Shown here one piece after another: positions 1-9,297 of a stretch of 64,000 nucleotides of DNA. Numbering within the stretch: the stretch's first letter is position 1; each line of letters begins with the position of its first letter. Under the pieces are notes generated by a model. It did not search any database. It saw nothing but the letters and a program-made list of their open reading frames with translations, and had not been told where the DNA came from. Both the position numbers and the translations under genes were made by a program. The DNA comes from Rickettsia typhi (lineage in GTDB: Bacteria; Pseudomonadota; Alphaproteobacteria; Rickettsiales; Deianiraeaceae). The stretch is from contig CAMAVJ010000001.1 of the NCBI GenBank assembly GCA_945861725.1, positions 186,001 to 250,000 of the forward strand. Direction: 5' to 3'.

Positions 1-1
1 C

Positions 2-100
2 AAATTAGCAGATATTCCGATTTATTCATCAATTTTGACATTAAAATTTTCACCGAAGGATCTTGCTCAAATTATTTCGTCAAAACATTCTTCCAATTAA
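2..100 (+). CDS. C-terminal end of a CDS entering from the left edge (product unknown)
   Basis: Frame 2 reads ...KLADIPIYSSILTLKFSPKDLAQIISSKHSSN* with stop at 98-100; N-terminus outside window. Confidence 0.4.
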   Translation, partial: KLADIPIYSSILTLKFSPKDLAQIISSKHSSN

Positions 101-108
101 ATTCTGAA

Positions 109-324
109 ATGACGAAACACTTAATGTTTGTTAAAAGTGGAACAAAGAGGGCTGTTGTTCAAACTCTCAGTCACAGCTATACAATTAACCTTCAACCATT
201 TACATGCAATGAGCTCGCAATTTTGAACACAAAACACAAGAATTTCGTAAATTTAATAAAATTGATTGAAAATAATAAAACGCCTTCGCAGTCTGTTATT
301 GAAGCATATAATGAGCTAATTTGA
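109..324 (+). CDS. Small hypothetical protein (71 aa)
   Basis: ORF between the upstream stop and the mreC-like gene on the same strand; no recognised family. Confidence 0.4.
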   Translation: MTKHLMFVKSGTKRAVVQTLSHSYTINLQPFTCNELAILNTKHKNFVNLIKLIENNKTPSQSVIEAYNELI

Positions 325-337
325 GCAAAAATTTAAT

Positions 338-1120
338 ATGAAACACAGAATACAACATAAAGTCGCAATAATACGCAATACATTCATATTCTTTATCAGT
401 ATTTATATTTTAATTAATCATAAAAAAATCAATGAAAACACACTTAACATTCATCAAACATTTATTGAACATGCAAATCTTAACCCAATGCAGGGATTAC
501 AAAACAGCGTTTATCATATAGCCCAATACATAGCTGACTTCATCCAGTACAAAAATATTAATCAACAAAGAATAGAGCTCTTCCTTCAATCGGAGGATAT
601 GCTACAGGAAATTAAAAGGTTAAAAGTCGTAAATTCAGATCTGATTGATATATTGGAACCACTTCAAGAAATGCAAAACACCTTTCCCGTGAAATATGTT
701 GTAAAACTTCTTTACTTTATTTCATCGGAAAATACAAGGCAGATATTCTTTCAAACAAATGAAAATATTCCAATCAATAGCCTTGTTTTTAATGAAAACT
801 GTTTAATTGGAAGGGTTTTTAAAAAAAATGGTAATAATTATTACATCCTTACTCATCAAGATACAAATTTTCGTCTACCAGTTTACACTCAAAACACGAA
901 AATTTTTGGTATGATACACGGCGATCCATATAAAATGAAATTTATATCGTTTGATGAAGTTCACCAATATGATATCGAAAATGATGAGACAATTCTAACG
1001 GCATCTTCTGAAGGAAAATTTACGGAAAATATATCAATCGGAAAAATTGTTAAGGGGAAATCTGGTGCATTTATTGAAACAAAATGCAAAGATTACTACT
1101 CATACGCATTAATTGTTTAA
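338..1120 (+). CDS. mreC: Divergent rod shape-determining protein MreC
   Basis: N-terminal TM segment, coiled region, then MreC-like C-terminus (CLIGRVFKKNGNNYYILTHQDTNFRLPVYTQNTKIFGMIHGD...TENISIGKIV). Confidence 0.65.
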   Translation: MKHRIQHKVAIIRNTFIFFISIYILINHKKINENTLNIHQTFIEHANLNPMQGLQNSVYHIAQYIADFIQYKNINQQRIELFLQSEDMLQEIKRLKVVNSDLIDILEPLQEMQNTFPVKYVVKLLYFISSENTRQIFFQTNENIPINSLVFNENCLIGRVFKKNGNNYYILTHQDTNFRLPVYTQNTKIFGMIHGDPYKMKFISFDEVHQYDIENDETILTASSEGKFTENISIGKIVKGKSGAFIETKCKDYYSYALIV

Positions 1121-1162
1121 GAAATTCCTTCCATACGTCGTCTGTGAGTTATCACTACTTAT

Positions 1163-2269
1163 CTAAATTTCCTCACAAACATAATCCCCAACTTGATTTG
1201 TTGAGTAAGTTGCCTGCCTATATTTTGCAATATCCGCAGTAACAATTCCCTTTTCAAGAGTTTTTTGAATTGCATTTTGCACGGCATCCGCTTCTTTTTC
1301 AAGAGAAAATGACGTGCGAAGCATCATTTCAACTGAAGCGATTGTCGCAAGAGGGTTTGCAATTCCTTTGCCGGCGATATCTGGAGCTGAACCATGAATT
1401 GGCTCATAAAGTGCAAATCGTTTTCCTGTTTTTTGGTTAATTCCACCAAGTGAAGCTGAAGGAAGCATACCAATTGAGCCTGTCAACATTGAAGCTGCAT
1501 CAGAAAGAATGTCACCAAAAAGGTTACTGGTTAGTATAACATCAAATTGTTTTGGATTACGAATTAATTGCATTGCGGCATTATCAACATACATATTCGA
1601 AAGATCGATTTCGGAATATTTTTCTTTGTGAAGTTGTGCAACGACTTCCCTCCAAAGCTCCGTCACTTCCAACACATTTGCTTTATCAACCGAACAAACT
1701 TTTCCGCCACCATTTGGATTGCGAATTTTTGCCGATTCAAATGCTACTTCTGCGATACGCCTGATTTCGCTTGTTGTATAAGTTGCAGTATTTGTTCCTT
1801 TTTTTTCACCGTTTGGAAGTATTTCCACGCCACGCGGTTGACCAAAATAAATTCCGCCCGTAAGTTCACGAACGATTAGAATATCAAGACCTTTGATGAT
1901 TTCAGGTTTGAGTGTTGAAGAATCGACTAGGGAGTCAAAAACTTTTGCTGGTCGAAGGTTTGCGAAAAGCCCAAGTTCCGCACGAATTCCAAGAAGTCCT
2001 CGCTCTGGACGCATCGCATAATCAAGCCCTTCCCATTTTGGTCCGCCAACTGCCCCCAAAAGGATAGCATCCGCATTGTGAGATTTCTCAATTGTTTCTT
2101 GTGGAAATGGATTTCCTGTTTTGTCAATTGCAATGCCGCCTAGAAGGGCTTCATCAAAAGTGAATTCATGACCAAACTTTTTTGCAATAACGTTTAAAAC
2201 TTTTATAGCCTCGCGTGTAACTTCGGGACCAATACCATCGCCCGCTATCACCAAAATTTTTGCTTTCAT
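1163..2269 (-). CDS. leuB: 3-isopropylmalate dehydrogenase
   Basis: [73 protein letters not shown]. Confidence 0.97.
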   Translation of the reverse strand: MKAKILVIAGDGIGPEVTREAIKVLNVIAKKFGHEFTFDEALLGGIAIDKTGNPFPQETIEKSHNADAILLGAVGGPKWEGLDYAMRPERGLLGIRAELGLFANLRPAKVFDSLVDSSTLKPEIIKGLDILIVRELTGGIYFGQPRGVEILPNGEKKGTNTATYTTSEIRRIAEVAFESAKIRNPNGGGKVCSVDKANVLEVTELWREVVAQLHKEKYSEIDLSNMYVDNAAMQLIRNPKQFDVILTSNLFGDILSDAASMLTGSIGMLPSASLGGINQKTGKRFALYEPIHGSAPDIAGKGIANPLATIASVEMMLRTSFSLEKEADAVQNAIQKTLEKGIVTADIAKYRQATYSTNQVGDYVCEEI

Positions 2270-2387
2270 TTTCTACAGAAAAAGATATCACACGAAAAAT
2301 TTCCCCATTTTGGAATTGTCAAGAAGAAATTACTTGATGTTTAAAACAAAATGTGATATAATTCCTTATAAGTTTTAATGTTGAATT

Positions 2388-2663
2388 ATGCAAAACGAAT
2401 TCACTCATAGCAAGTTGAATGTTGGAGTTCTTTGTAATGATAGCAGTTTATATAAAATATTGCCGAAAACGTGTAAAGCAGACAGAGCAAAATTTGTTTC
2501 GTCAATTACTTTATTCAATATGACATTGAAAGGTATGGTTGTAGATAAAGAAGACAGAACTTTAAAACAAATTAAAGAACTAACAGAAGAAATTTTGAAG
2601 ATGGAAAATGTTAAACCATGCTACGAGACAAAGGCGATATTTACCAGTATGCAAACAAGATAA
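2388..2663 (+). CDS. Hypothetical protein (91 aa)
   Basis: ORF with upstream AT-rich promoter-like sequence; no family recognised. Confidence 0.4.
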   Translation: MQNEFTHSKLNVGVLCNDSSLYKILPKTCKADRAKFVSSITLFNMTLKGMVVDKEDRTLKQIKELTEEILKMENVKPCYETKAIFTSMQTR

Positions 2664-2716
2664 AACACTTGAAAAGTATTTTTTCCGCCTTCACGTTACA
2701 AAAAAGTTTGAATAAA

Positions 2717-3775
2717 ATGAAAAAATACGCTTTTATCGACCGCGACGGCACAATAATTTTCGAACCAAAGGATACATTCCAAGTTGAACATCTTTCACAT
2801 TTATATTTCATTACAAATGTGATTTCTTCGCTCAAGGAATTGCAAAAAATGGGATATACGATTGTAATTGTTTCGAATCAGGATGGTCTTGGAACAGTTA
2901 AAAACCCGCTGGAAAATTATAACAAAATTAACTCCAAAGTCCTTGATATTCTTCACTCTGAAGGTATTATTATTGATGAAATCCTGACTTGTTCCCATTT
3001 TTTAGAAGAAAACTGCCATTGCAGAAAACCAAAAATCGGCTTGGTTAAACATATTGGCGATATTCACCCGCATTCAATTATGGTTGGCGATAGATCCACC
3101 GATGTTCAATTTGGTGAAACGCTTGGAATTCGTGGTTTTTTACTCAATGCAGATTTTGGCTGGAATGAAGTTTTACATGACGTGAGAAGGGTTAATGCAA
3201 GGAAGGCGGACATTTCACGAACAACAAACGAAACAAGTATTTGCGTTAAAATCAATCTTGATGGTACTAGTAAAGGTCTTATAAACACACCGCTCAACTT
3301 TTTTAACCATATGTTGGAGCAAGTTATTAAGCACAGCGGTTTTGATATTGAAATCACGGCAAATGGGGATATTCACATTGATGAACACCATACAATTGAG
3401 GATGTTGCAATTGCTTTTGGGCAAGCATTCAAGGAAGCTCTTGGCGATAAAATTGGAATCGAAAGATATTCATTCGAACGCATTCTTCCAATGGATGAAG
3501 CAATTGCTTTTGTTGCAATTGATATTTCCAATCGCCCATATTTACAATTTCAAGCCCCGCAAATGCGTGAAATGGTCGGAGATTTTCCAACGGAAATGCT
3601 CAAGCATTTTTATTACACATTTGCACAAAATGCTGGAATAACTTTACACATAACACTTCACGGAGAAAACACCCATCATATTGTAGAGTCGTCATTTAAG
3701 GCATTCGCAAAATGCCTTAAGGATGCGTCAAAAATCACTAGTGACGGAGTTTCTTCAACGAAAGGAGTTGTTTAG
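2717..3775 (+). CDS. hisB: Bifunctional histidinol-phosphatase / imidazoleglycerol-phosphate dehydratase
   Basis: N-terminal HAD (FIDRDGTIIFEPKD, CHCRKPKIG, MVGDRSTDVQFG) fused to IGPD (FFNHMLEQVIKHSGFDIEI, DEHHTIEDVAIAFGQAFKEALGDKIGIERY). ATG at 2717 chosen over the ORF-track start at 2618 because the HAD begins there. Confidence 0.93.
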   Translation: MKKYAFIDRDGTIIFEPKDTFQVEHLSHLYFITNVISSLKELQKMGYTIVIVSNQDGLGTVKNPLENYNKINSKVLDILHSEGIIIDEILTCSHFLEENCHCRKPKIGLVKHIGDIHPHSIMVGDRSTDVQFGETLGIRGFLLNADFGWNEVLHDVRRVNARKADISRTTNETSICVKINLDGTSKGLINTPLNFFNHMLEQVIKHSGFDIEITANGDIHIDEHHTIEDVAIAFGQAFKEALGDKIGIERYSFERILPMDEAIAFVAIDISNRPYLQFQAPQMREMVGDFPTEMLKHFYYTFAQNAGITLHITLHGENTHHIVESSFKAFAKCLKDASKITSDGVSSTKGVV

Positions 3776-3782
3776 CATTCGT

Positions 3783-3959
3783 TTAATTCTTGTCGTTACC
3801 TTCCATCAACGCAATTTTAAGTGAAACAATAATCGTATCAATTTCTTCTTGCGAAAGATTATACTCTTCAGGTACTTCATTTGCATAAACAATACTATTT
3901 TGTTCTTGCCATAATGTGATTGGGTGTTGCTCTATTGTATATTTGGTAATGTCGACCAT
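3783..3959 (-). CDS. Small hypothetical protein (58 aa), not in the supplied ORF track
   Basis: Hand translation: MVDITKYTIEQHPITLWQEQNSIVYANEVPEEYNLSQEEIDTIIVSLKIALMEGNDKN*. Confidence 0.4.
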   Translation of the reverse strand: MVDITKYTIEQHPITLWQEQNSIVYANEVPEEYNLSQEEIDTIIVSLKIALMEGNDKN

Positions 3960-3990
3960 AAATTAAGTAAAAATTGTAATTTAATAATGG

Positions 3991-4203
3991 TGTCAGGAGT
4001 CTAGAAAACACCAATATCATAAGTGCCCATCCTATTCAATGTTCGTAGAACATATTATTCGGATGAACTCCTGACAAATGCACAGGAAGTCCAGTTATGA
4101 TTTCAGCTTGGACGAAAACCGATGATATTGGTGTTTTCTAGGCACTTTCAACCAAATATGGTTGGAACGGTGAATTTGGAAAAAGCAAGGAAAATTCCAA
4201 AAT
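3991..4203. other. Highly structured intergenic element (candidate ncRNA, attenuator or palindromic repeat)
   Basis: Perfect 20-bp inverted repeat CTAGAAAACACCAATATCAT (4001-4020) / ATGATATTGGTGTTTTCTAG (4122-4141); TGTCAGGAGT (3991-4000)/ACTCCTGACA (4067-4076); ATGTTC-GTA-GAACAT (4039-4053); GTCCA/TGGAC (4089-4093/4109-4113); TTTCAACC/GGTTGGAA (4146-4153/4160-4167); TTTGGAA/TTCCAAA (4175-4181/4195-4201). Confidence 0.7.
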
Positions 4204-4241
4204 AAAAAAAATAGTTTGTTTCACTGTAGTATAACACGATA
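4199..4241. repeat. Dispersed short repeat, copy A
   Basis: AAAATAAAAAAAATAGTTTGTTTCACTGTAGTATAACACGATA; near-identical to 11799-11842. Confidence 0.75.
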
Positions 4242-4320
4242 TTTTTCTGCAGGAATTGATTCTTGACATTGCACAATATTAATGGTATCATTGTTTATAG
4301 TATATTTTCCCTCATATTTA

Positions 4321-4565
4321 TGGACATCTTTAATGTTATCGGTCTAATTGGTACCTTAATTACGATTGCTGCGTACCTTTTTTCCAGTTTTGGTATTTTA
4401 AAAGTTGGTATTCTTTACCAAACGTTAAATTGCACAGGTTCAATACTTTTAGTCATTTCACTAATATCCCATTTTAATTTGCCGGCAATTATTCTTGAAT
4501 CTATTTGGTGTATAATTAGTATTGCTGCGATAATACGAATTATTGTGCTAAATAAGAAAGTGTGA
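4321..4565 (+). CDS. Small integral membrane protein, CBU_0592-like family
   Basis: MDIFNVIGLIGTLITIAAYLFSSFGILKVGILYQTLNCTGSILLVISLISHFNLPAIILESIWCIISIAAIIRI; the track start at 4263 is possible but the family pattern begins near 4321. Confidence 0.6.
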
Positions 4566-4607
4566 ATAGTGAAATATATTGCTTGAAAATTACAGATATT
4601 ATATTAA

Positions 4608-4734
4608 TAAGTTATGTTATAAAGTATAAAATAATATAAAGTTTTGTTATATACTGGCAACAAGTGTTTATTAAGGACCTGCGTCATTGGTTTTAACCTC
4701 GTTCCATTCCACCAGCCAACAGAATTGCCTTCAT
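4608..4734 (-). pseudogene. Truncated, frameshifted N-terminus of a glucose-1-phosphate thymidylyltransferase-like (RfbA/RmlA-type) nucleotidyltransferase
   Basis: Minus strand from ATG at 4734: MKAILLAGG then, after an apparent 1-nt deletion, GTRLKPMTQVLNKHLLPVYNKTLYYFIL, matching the MKAIILAGGxGTRLxPxTxxxxKxLLPVYxKP signature; then AT-rich sequence and stop. Confidence 0.75.
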
Positions 4735-4904
4735 TTTTTCGTGATAAAAATCAACCTTTGAAATATTTAAAAAATTTCTTATGTCAAGAAATAAATTCTT
4801 GGGTTGTTTACTTACTATAGAAACTGTGCTTGGTATAACTATTAAAGTATTTACCAAAGTGGTAACACTTGATTTTCAAGTTCTGGAATAAATATTAACG
4901 GTTG

Positions 4905-6143
4905 TTAAAATTCTAAATACTGTTCAATGCGAAGAAGTTCGTTATATTTAGCTGTTCGTTCCCCGCGACATGGTGCTCCCGTTTTAATTTGTCCGCAATT
5001 TGTAGCAACTGCAAGGTGGGCGATAGTCGTGTCTTCAGTCTCACCAGAGCGATGAGATAGGATGCACTTAAACCCCCCAGCTTGTGCAATTTTTACAGCC
5101 TGAAGTGTTTCTGTTATTGTTCCGATTTGATTTGGTTTCACTAAAAGTGCATTAGCATATTTGCCATCAATCCCTTGTTTTATAAGCTCTGGATTTGTAC
5201 AAAAAATGTCGTCTCCAACAATTTGAATTTTATTTCCAAGTTTTGCGGTAAATTTCTGAAATCCTTCAATATCTGCTTCGTGAAATGGATCTTCAATTGA
5301 AATAATTGGGTAGTTTTCAACAAGGTCTGCATAATACTCAATTAAAAAATCTGTTTCAAAAGATTTTCCATCAACAACATACTTCCCATTTATGAAAAAT
5401 TCGCTGGCGGCAGCATCAAGTGCAATTGAAACTTGAGTTTTTGGTTTATAGCCAGCCTCCACAATTGCCTGCATAATACAGTCAAGTGCTTCTTTTGATG
5501 TCGTAAAATTGGGTGCAAAACCACCTTCGTCGCCAACTGCTGTTGTTTGTCCAAGTTTTTTGATTACAGATCTGAGTGTGTGGAAAATTTCAGTTCCAGC
5601 ACGAAGTTTTTCGCTAAATGTTTCAAAACCGTGAGGAACAACCATAAATTCCTGAATTGCAAGACTGTTTGAAGCATGTTGCCCTCCATTTATTATATTC
5701 ATCATTGGAGTAGGTAAAACATCGGCATTTTTTCCACCAATATATTCAAAAAGTGGAAGTCCAGCAACTTCAGCTTTTGCTTTCCAACAGGCAATTGATG
5801 TTGCTAAAATCGCATTTGCACCAGCATTTGACTTATTTTCCGTTCCATCGAGCTCTATCAAAAGTGCGTCAATATTTTCATCGATATCAAGACCAATAAG
5901 TGCATTGTTTATTTGAGTATTCACAAAATTCACCGCACTTAAAACACCCTTGCCGTAATATCTCTTCTTATCACAATCACGAATTTCACACGCCTCTTTT
6001 GTTCCCGTTGAAGCACCAGATGGAGCAATTCCTCTACATGTTATTCCATTTTCAAGAGTAACATTCACTTCAACTGTTGGATTACCACGAGAATCCAAAA
6101 TTTCAATACCATAAATTTCAACGATTTGCAAGGAATCTGACAT
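4905..6143 (-). CDS. eno: Enolase
   Basis: EIYGIEILDSRGNPTVEV, GDEGGFAPNF, SIEDPFHEAD, LVKPNQIGTITET, SHRSGETEDTTIAHLAVA. Confidence 0.98.
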   Translation of the reverse strand: MSDSLQIVEIYGIEILDSRGNPTVEVNVTLENGITCRGIAPSGASTGTKEACEIRDCDKKRYYGKGVLSAVNFVNTQINNALIGLDIDENIDALLIELDGTENKSNAGANAILATSIACWKAKAEVAGLPLFEYIGGKNADVLPTPMMNIINGGQHASNSLAIQEFMVVPHGFETFSEKLRAGTEIFHTLRSVIKKLGQTTAVGDEGGFAPNFTTSKEALDCIMQAIVEAGYKPKTQVSIALDAAASEFFINGKYVVDGKSFETDFLIEYYADLVENYPIISIEDPFHEADIEGFQKFTAKLGNKIQIVGDDIFCTNPELIKQGIDGKYANALLVKPNQIGTITETLQAVKIAQAGGFKCILSHRSGETEDTTIAHLAVATNCGQIKTGAPCRGERTAKYNELLRIEQYLEF

Positions 6144-6215
6144 ATTTCAAAAATGATTTTTCTCTAAATGCTTACTGTTTGAATATTTGTCAAGTGTTTT
6201 TACGATAATAAACAC

Positions 6216-7664
6216 CTAATATCCATACTGAATTCTTTCAACAAGTTCGGCAATTGTTGGCATAAATTTTCCACCTTGATACCATGGGTCTTTTGCAAAA
6301 CTGAAACCTTGTGAACCGCAAAACATCAAATTATTTTCGATATCAGGCGTTTGAAGTGCGGCTTGTAGGGTTTTTTGAATACAAAAACTTCTTGGATCAG
6401 CTTTTCTACCAGTAGTATGGTGTTCATTGATTGAGTATTCTTCAGATGCCCAATTGCTAAACGCACAAGCAGAAAGACAGCCCATGCAGTCTTGTTGGTC
6501 TTTAAGAATTTCCGCCGAAGATTCAGGTGTAACAAAAACAATAGTTTCATCGGGAGTTTTCATCGCAATAGTAAATCCATTTTGTTCAAATTGAGCAATT
6601 TTTTCAAGGGACCCAAATTTTACAAATGTTGACCTCTTCCGTGGTCCAAAAAGATATTCTTCACAAAATTCTTCAGTTTTTTCTTCATAAAATTCAATCT
6701 GACGCTCAGATCTCCCACGAAGATTTTTAATAAAATTATTGTTGACGGCAGAAGAATAAAACCCAGTTGGACTAAATTTGTTCAAAAAAACATCACCTTC
6801 TTTGAGCGTAAAAAGCCTGTCTTTCCATTCTTTTGAAACAGGATATTCTTGTGTGTAGATTGGTCTTGTGCCAAACTGAAACGCAACTTTTCCAATTTCT
6901 GAGTTATTAAGAAAATGTTCTTGATCCTTTAAGTGCCAAATGCCACCAGCAACAATGATTGGTGTTTCTTGCATTCCAACTTCATTCAAAAATGTGCGAA
7001 TTTCGGCAACTCGGGAATATGTATCACCCGGTGTATTTGGGTCTTCAGCATTTGAAAGACCATTGTGTCCACCAGCTCTCCAAGGGCATTCATAAACAAC
7101 ACCACCAAGAAAATCGGAAAATTTACTATAAGAACGCTTCCAAAGTGCACGAAATGCCCTCATAGAAGAAACAATTGGGTAGTAGTGAACTTTGTATCTT
7201 GAAGCAATTTCACCAAGGCGATAAGGCATTCCAGCACCACAAGTTACACCATGAATTAAACCTTTGGTTTTTTCTAAAAGACCTTCCAAGACGCGTTGTG
7301 CTCCGCCCATTTCCCAAAGAACATTGACATGTATTCGTCCTAGTCCACCTGAAATGTCAAAGGCTCGTTTTGCTTGCGATATTGCACCTTTAATTGAATA
7401 TTCAATGAGTTCTTCATGGCGAGATTTCCTCGTATGTGTTTGATATACAAGCGGATGATATATTCCATTTTTATCTAAAACTTGTGCATTTACGCCGGAA
7501 AATGTGCCAATTGCTCCTGCTTTTGCAAAGTGCCCAGCTGTAATGCCATTTGTAACACCAACTCCTTTTCCGCCCTCAACGATAGGTAAAACCTTCACTC
7601 CACCAATAATTATTGGATCGATAATTTTTTTTAAACCATTCATGTTTAATGGTATAGCTGTCAT
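6216..7664 (-). CDS. NAD(P)H-dependent flavin oxidoreductase / nitronate monooxygenase family protein
   Basis: TIM-barrel FMN family pattern (GVTCGAGMPYRLGEIA, APIIVAGG-like PIIVAGGIW, KVAFQFGTRPIYT) with Cys-containing C-terminus (DCMGCLSACAFSNW). Confidence 0.75.
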   Translation of the reverse strand: MTAIPLNMNGLKKIIDPIIIGGVKVLPIVEGGKGVGVTNGITAGHFAKAGAIGTFSGVNAQVLDKNGIYHPLVYQTHTRKSRHEELIEYSIKGAISQAKRAFDISGGLGRIHVNVLWEMGGAQRVLEGLLEKTKGLIHGVTCGAGMPYRLGEIASRYKVHYYPIVSSMRAFRALWKRSYSKFSDFLGGVVYECPWRAGGHNGLSNAEDPNTPGDTYSRVAEIRTFLNEVGMQETPIIVAGGIWHLKDQEHFLNNSEIGKVAFQFGTRPIYTQEYPVSKEWKDRLFTLKEGDVFLNKFSPTGFYSSAVNNNFIKNLRGRSERQIEFYEEKTEEFCEEYLFGPRKRSTFVKFGSLEKIAQFEQNGFTIAMKTPDETIVFVTPESSAEILKDQQDCMGCLSACAFSNWASEEYSINEHHTTGRKADPRSFCIQKTLQAALQTPDIENNLMFCGSQGFSFAKDPWYQGGKFMPTIAELVERIQYGY

Positions 7665-7821
7665 AGTACGATACTAATTACACTATAATTTCATAGAAAA
7701 TAAATGATTTGTCAAGAAGTTTTTAGAATTCTTTGAAGAAAGTTGGGGAAATTATCTGGTCAAAACCAAGTAGAATGTTTGATTTTTATAACTGTAATAA
7801 CGTAATTTGTTAATTTAATTC

Positions 7822-8259
7822 TTATTTAACACCAGTTGAGCCAAATCCTCCGGATCCACGCACTGTTTCTGTGAGTGCTTCCACTGTTACAATTTCAAAT
7901 TGTTCGTATTTTGCGATAACGACTTGGGCAATTCTCATTCCGTGTTCAATTGTGAACGGTTCAGATCCAAAATTTGCAAGAATTACACAAAGTTCACCCC
8001 TATAATCGTTATCAATTGTTCCTGGTGAATTCAAAACGAAAATACTGTTTTTTAAAGCAAGACCAGACCGCGAACGAACTTGTGCCTCATAACCTTCTGG
8101 AAGTTCGAGTGAAAGTCCAGTTTTAACGAGAGCAATTGATTGTGGATTTAGCAAAATATTTGCATCAATGCAGGAAGAGATATCAAAACCACTGGAACCA
8201 GATGTTTTATATTCTGGAATTGAGGCATTTTGTAATAATTTTTTTACAAGAATTTTCAT
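7822..8259 (-). CDS. dut: dUTP diphosphatase
   Basis: GSSGFDI, VRSRSGLALKN, SPGTIDNDYRGEL, RIAQVVIAKYE, RGSGGFGSTG. Confidence 0.96.
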   Translation of the reverse strand: MKILVKKLLQNASIPEYKTSGSSGFDISSCIDANILLNPQSIALVKTGLSLELPEGYEAQVRSRSGLALKNSIFVLNSPGTIDNDYRGELCVILANFGSEPFTIEHGMRIAQVVIAKYEQFEIVTVEALTETVRGSGGFGSTGVK

Positions 8260-8262
8260 TGT

Positions 8263-8904
8263 TTATTTTTTTGCGTTCCAGTCGTTCATAAATATTTCGA
8301 TGCCCTTGTCCGTCAATGGATGTTTAATTAGCGTTTCTAAAACACTTGGTGGAATTGTTATGACATCGGCACCAATTTTTGCACACTGTGTGAAATGATA
8401 GGAATTTCTGGCTGATGCCGCAAGAATTTCTGTATCAAAACTATAGTTATTATAAATTTCTCTGATTTCTGCTATCAAAGAAAGACCGTCATGACCAATA
8501 TCGTCAAGTCTTCCAACAAATGGCGAAACGAATGATGCACCAGCTTTTGCGACTAAAAGTGCTTGCTGTGCTGAAAAGCAGAGGGTCATATTGACCATAA
8601 TTCCTTTTTTTGCAAGAACATTGCATGTTTGAAGACCATCCATCGTTGTTGGAAGTTTGATGCAAATATTGGGAGCGATTTTTACAAGTTCCATTGCTTC
8701 TGCAAGCATTTCATTGTAAGTAAGAGAAATCACTTCTGCACTCACGGGACCTTCAACGATTGAACAAATTTCTGATACTACATCTTCAATACTTCTTCCA
8801 GATTTGGCTATTATACTTGGGTTTGTTGTAACGCCATCAATTATTCCAACTTTGCTAAAAAATTGAATCTGTTTGATGTCGGCGGTATCAAGAAATATTT
8901 TCAT
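8263..8904 (-). CDS. tal: Transaldolase (TalC/short type)
   Basis: [52 protein letters not shown]. Confidence 0.95.
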   Translation of the reverse strand: MKIFLDTADIKQIQFFSKVGIIDGVTTNPSIIAKSGRSIEDVVSEICSIVEGPVSAEVISLTYNEMLAEAMELVKIAPNICIKLPTTMDGLQTCNVLAKKGIMVNMTLCFSAQQALLVAKAGASFVSPFVGRLDDIGHDGLSLIAEIREIYNNYSFDTEILAASARNSYHFTQCAKIGADVITIPPSVLETLIKHPLTDKGIEIFMNDWNAKK

Positions 8905-9167
8905 GATGCAAGAATTTTGATGCGTGAATAAAGGCGGGAAATTTTTCTTGAAATTGTTTTAATGTGAAAAATACCTTTTGTAACGGCTTTCATGCCTTGT
9001 TTTTCAAAAACTTTCAAAGCAAGCATAGCTTTTTCTTTGTTTCCAAGTTTAATATTTTCTTCAACACCTTTTACGCAAGTTTTAACGAATGATCTGCGAG
9101 ACTTATTCGCAATTCTGCGTTTTTCACTTTGTTTAATATCCTTTTTTGAAGCGGATTTATTTGCCAT
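8901..9167 (-). CDS. rpsT: 30S ribosomal protein S20
   Basis: [33 protein letters not shown]...; overlaps the tal start by 4 nt. Confidence 0.93.
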   Translation of the reverse strand: MANKSASKKDIKQSEKRRIANKSRRSFVKTCVKGVEENIKLGNKEKAMLALKVFEKQGMKAVTKGIFHIKTISRKISRLYSRIKILAS

Positions 9168-9214
9168 TTTGACTATCTAAATTAGAGATTTATAATGAAA
9201 AAATGAAAAAAAAT

Positions 9215-9249
9215 ATTTGTCAAGTTTTTTATTTTTGAACTTGACAAAT
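9215..9249. promoter_or_regulatory. Symmetrical divergent -35 region between rpsT and yceI
   Basis: Perfect 12-bp inverted repeat ATTTGTCAAGTT (9215-9226)/AACTTGACAAAT (9238-9249), each arm carrying TTGACA. Confidence 0.6.
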
Positions 9250-9297
9250 GATCGTATAATTTTTATAAGCCAGTTGTATAAACTATATTTACTTAAT

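Noticed and set aside
1552-2133. ORFs 1552..1764, 1568..1879, 1927..2133 over leuB
   Set aside because: Antisense or alternate-frame ORFs inside a clearly conserved leuB
4001-4141. Possible CRISPR, attC or IS end
   Set aside because: Only one inverted-repeat pair, no spacers, no transposase or integrase, and no evident target-site duplication; retained as a structured element instead
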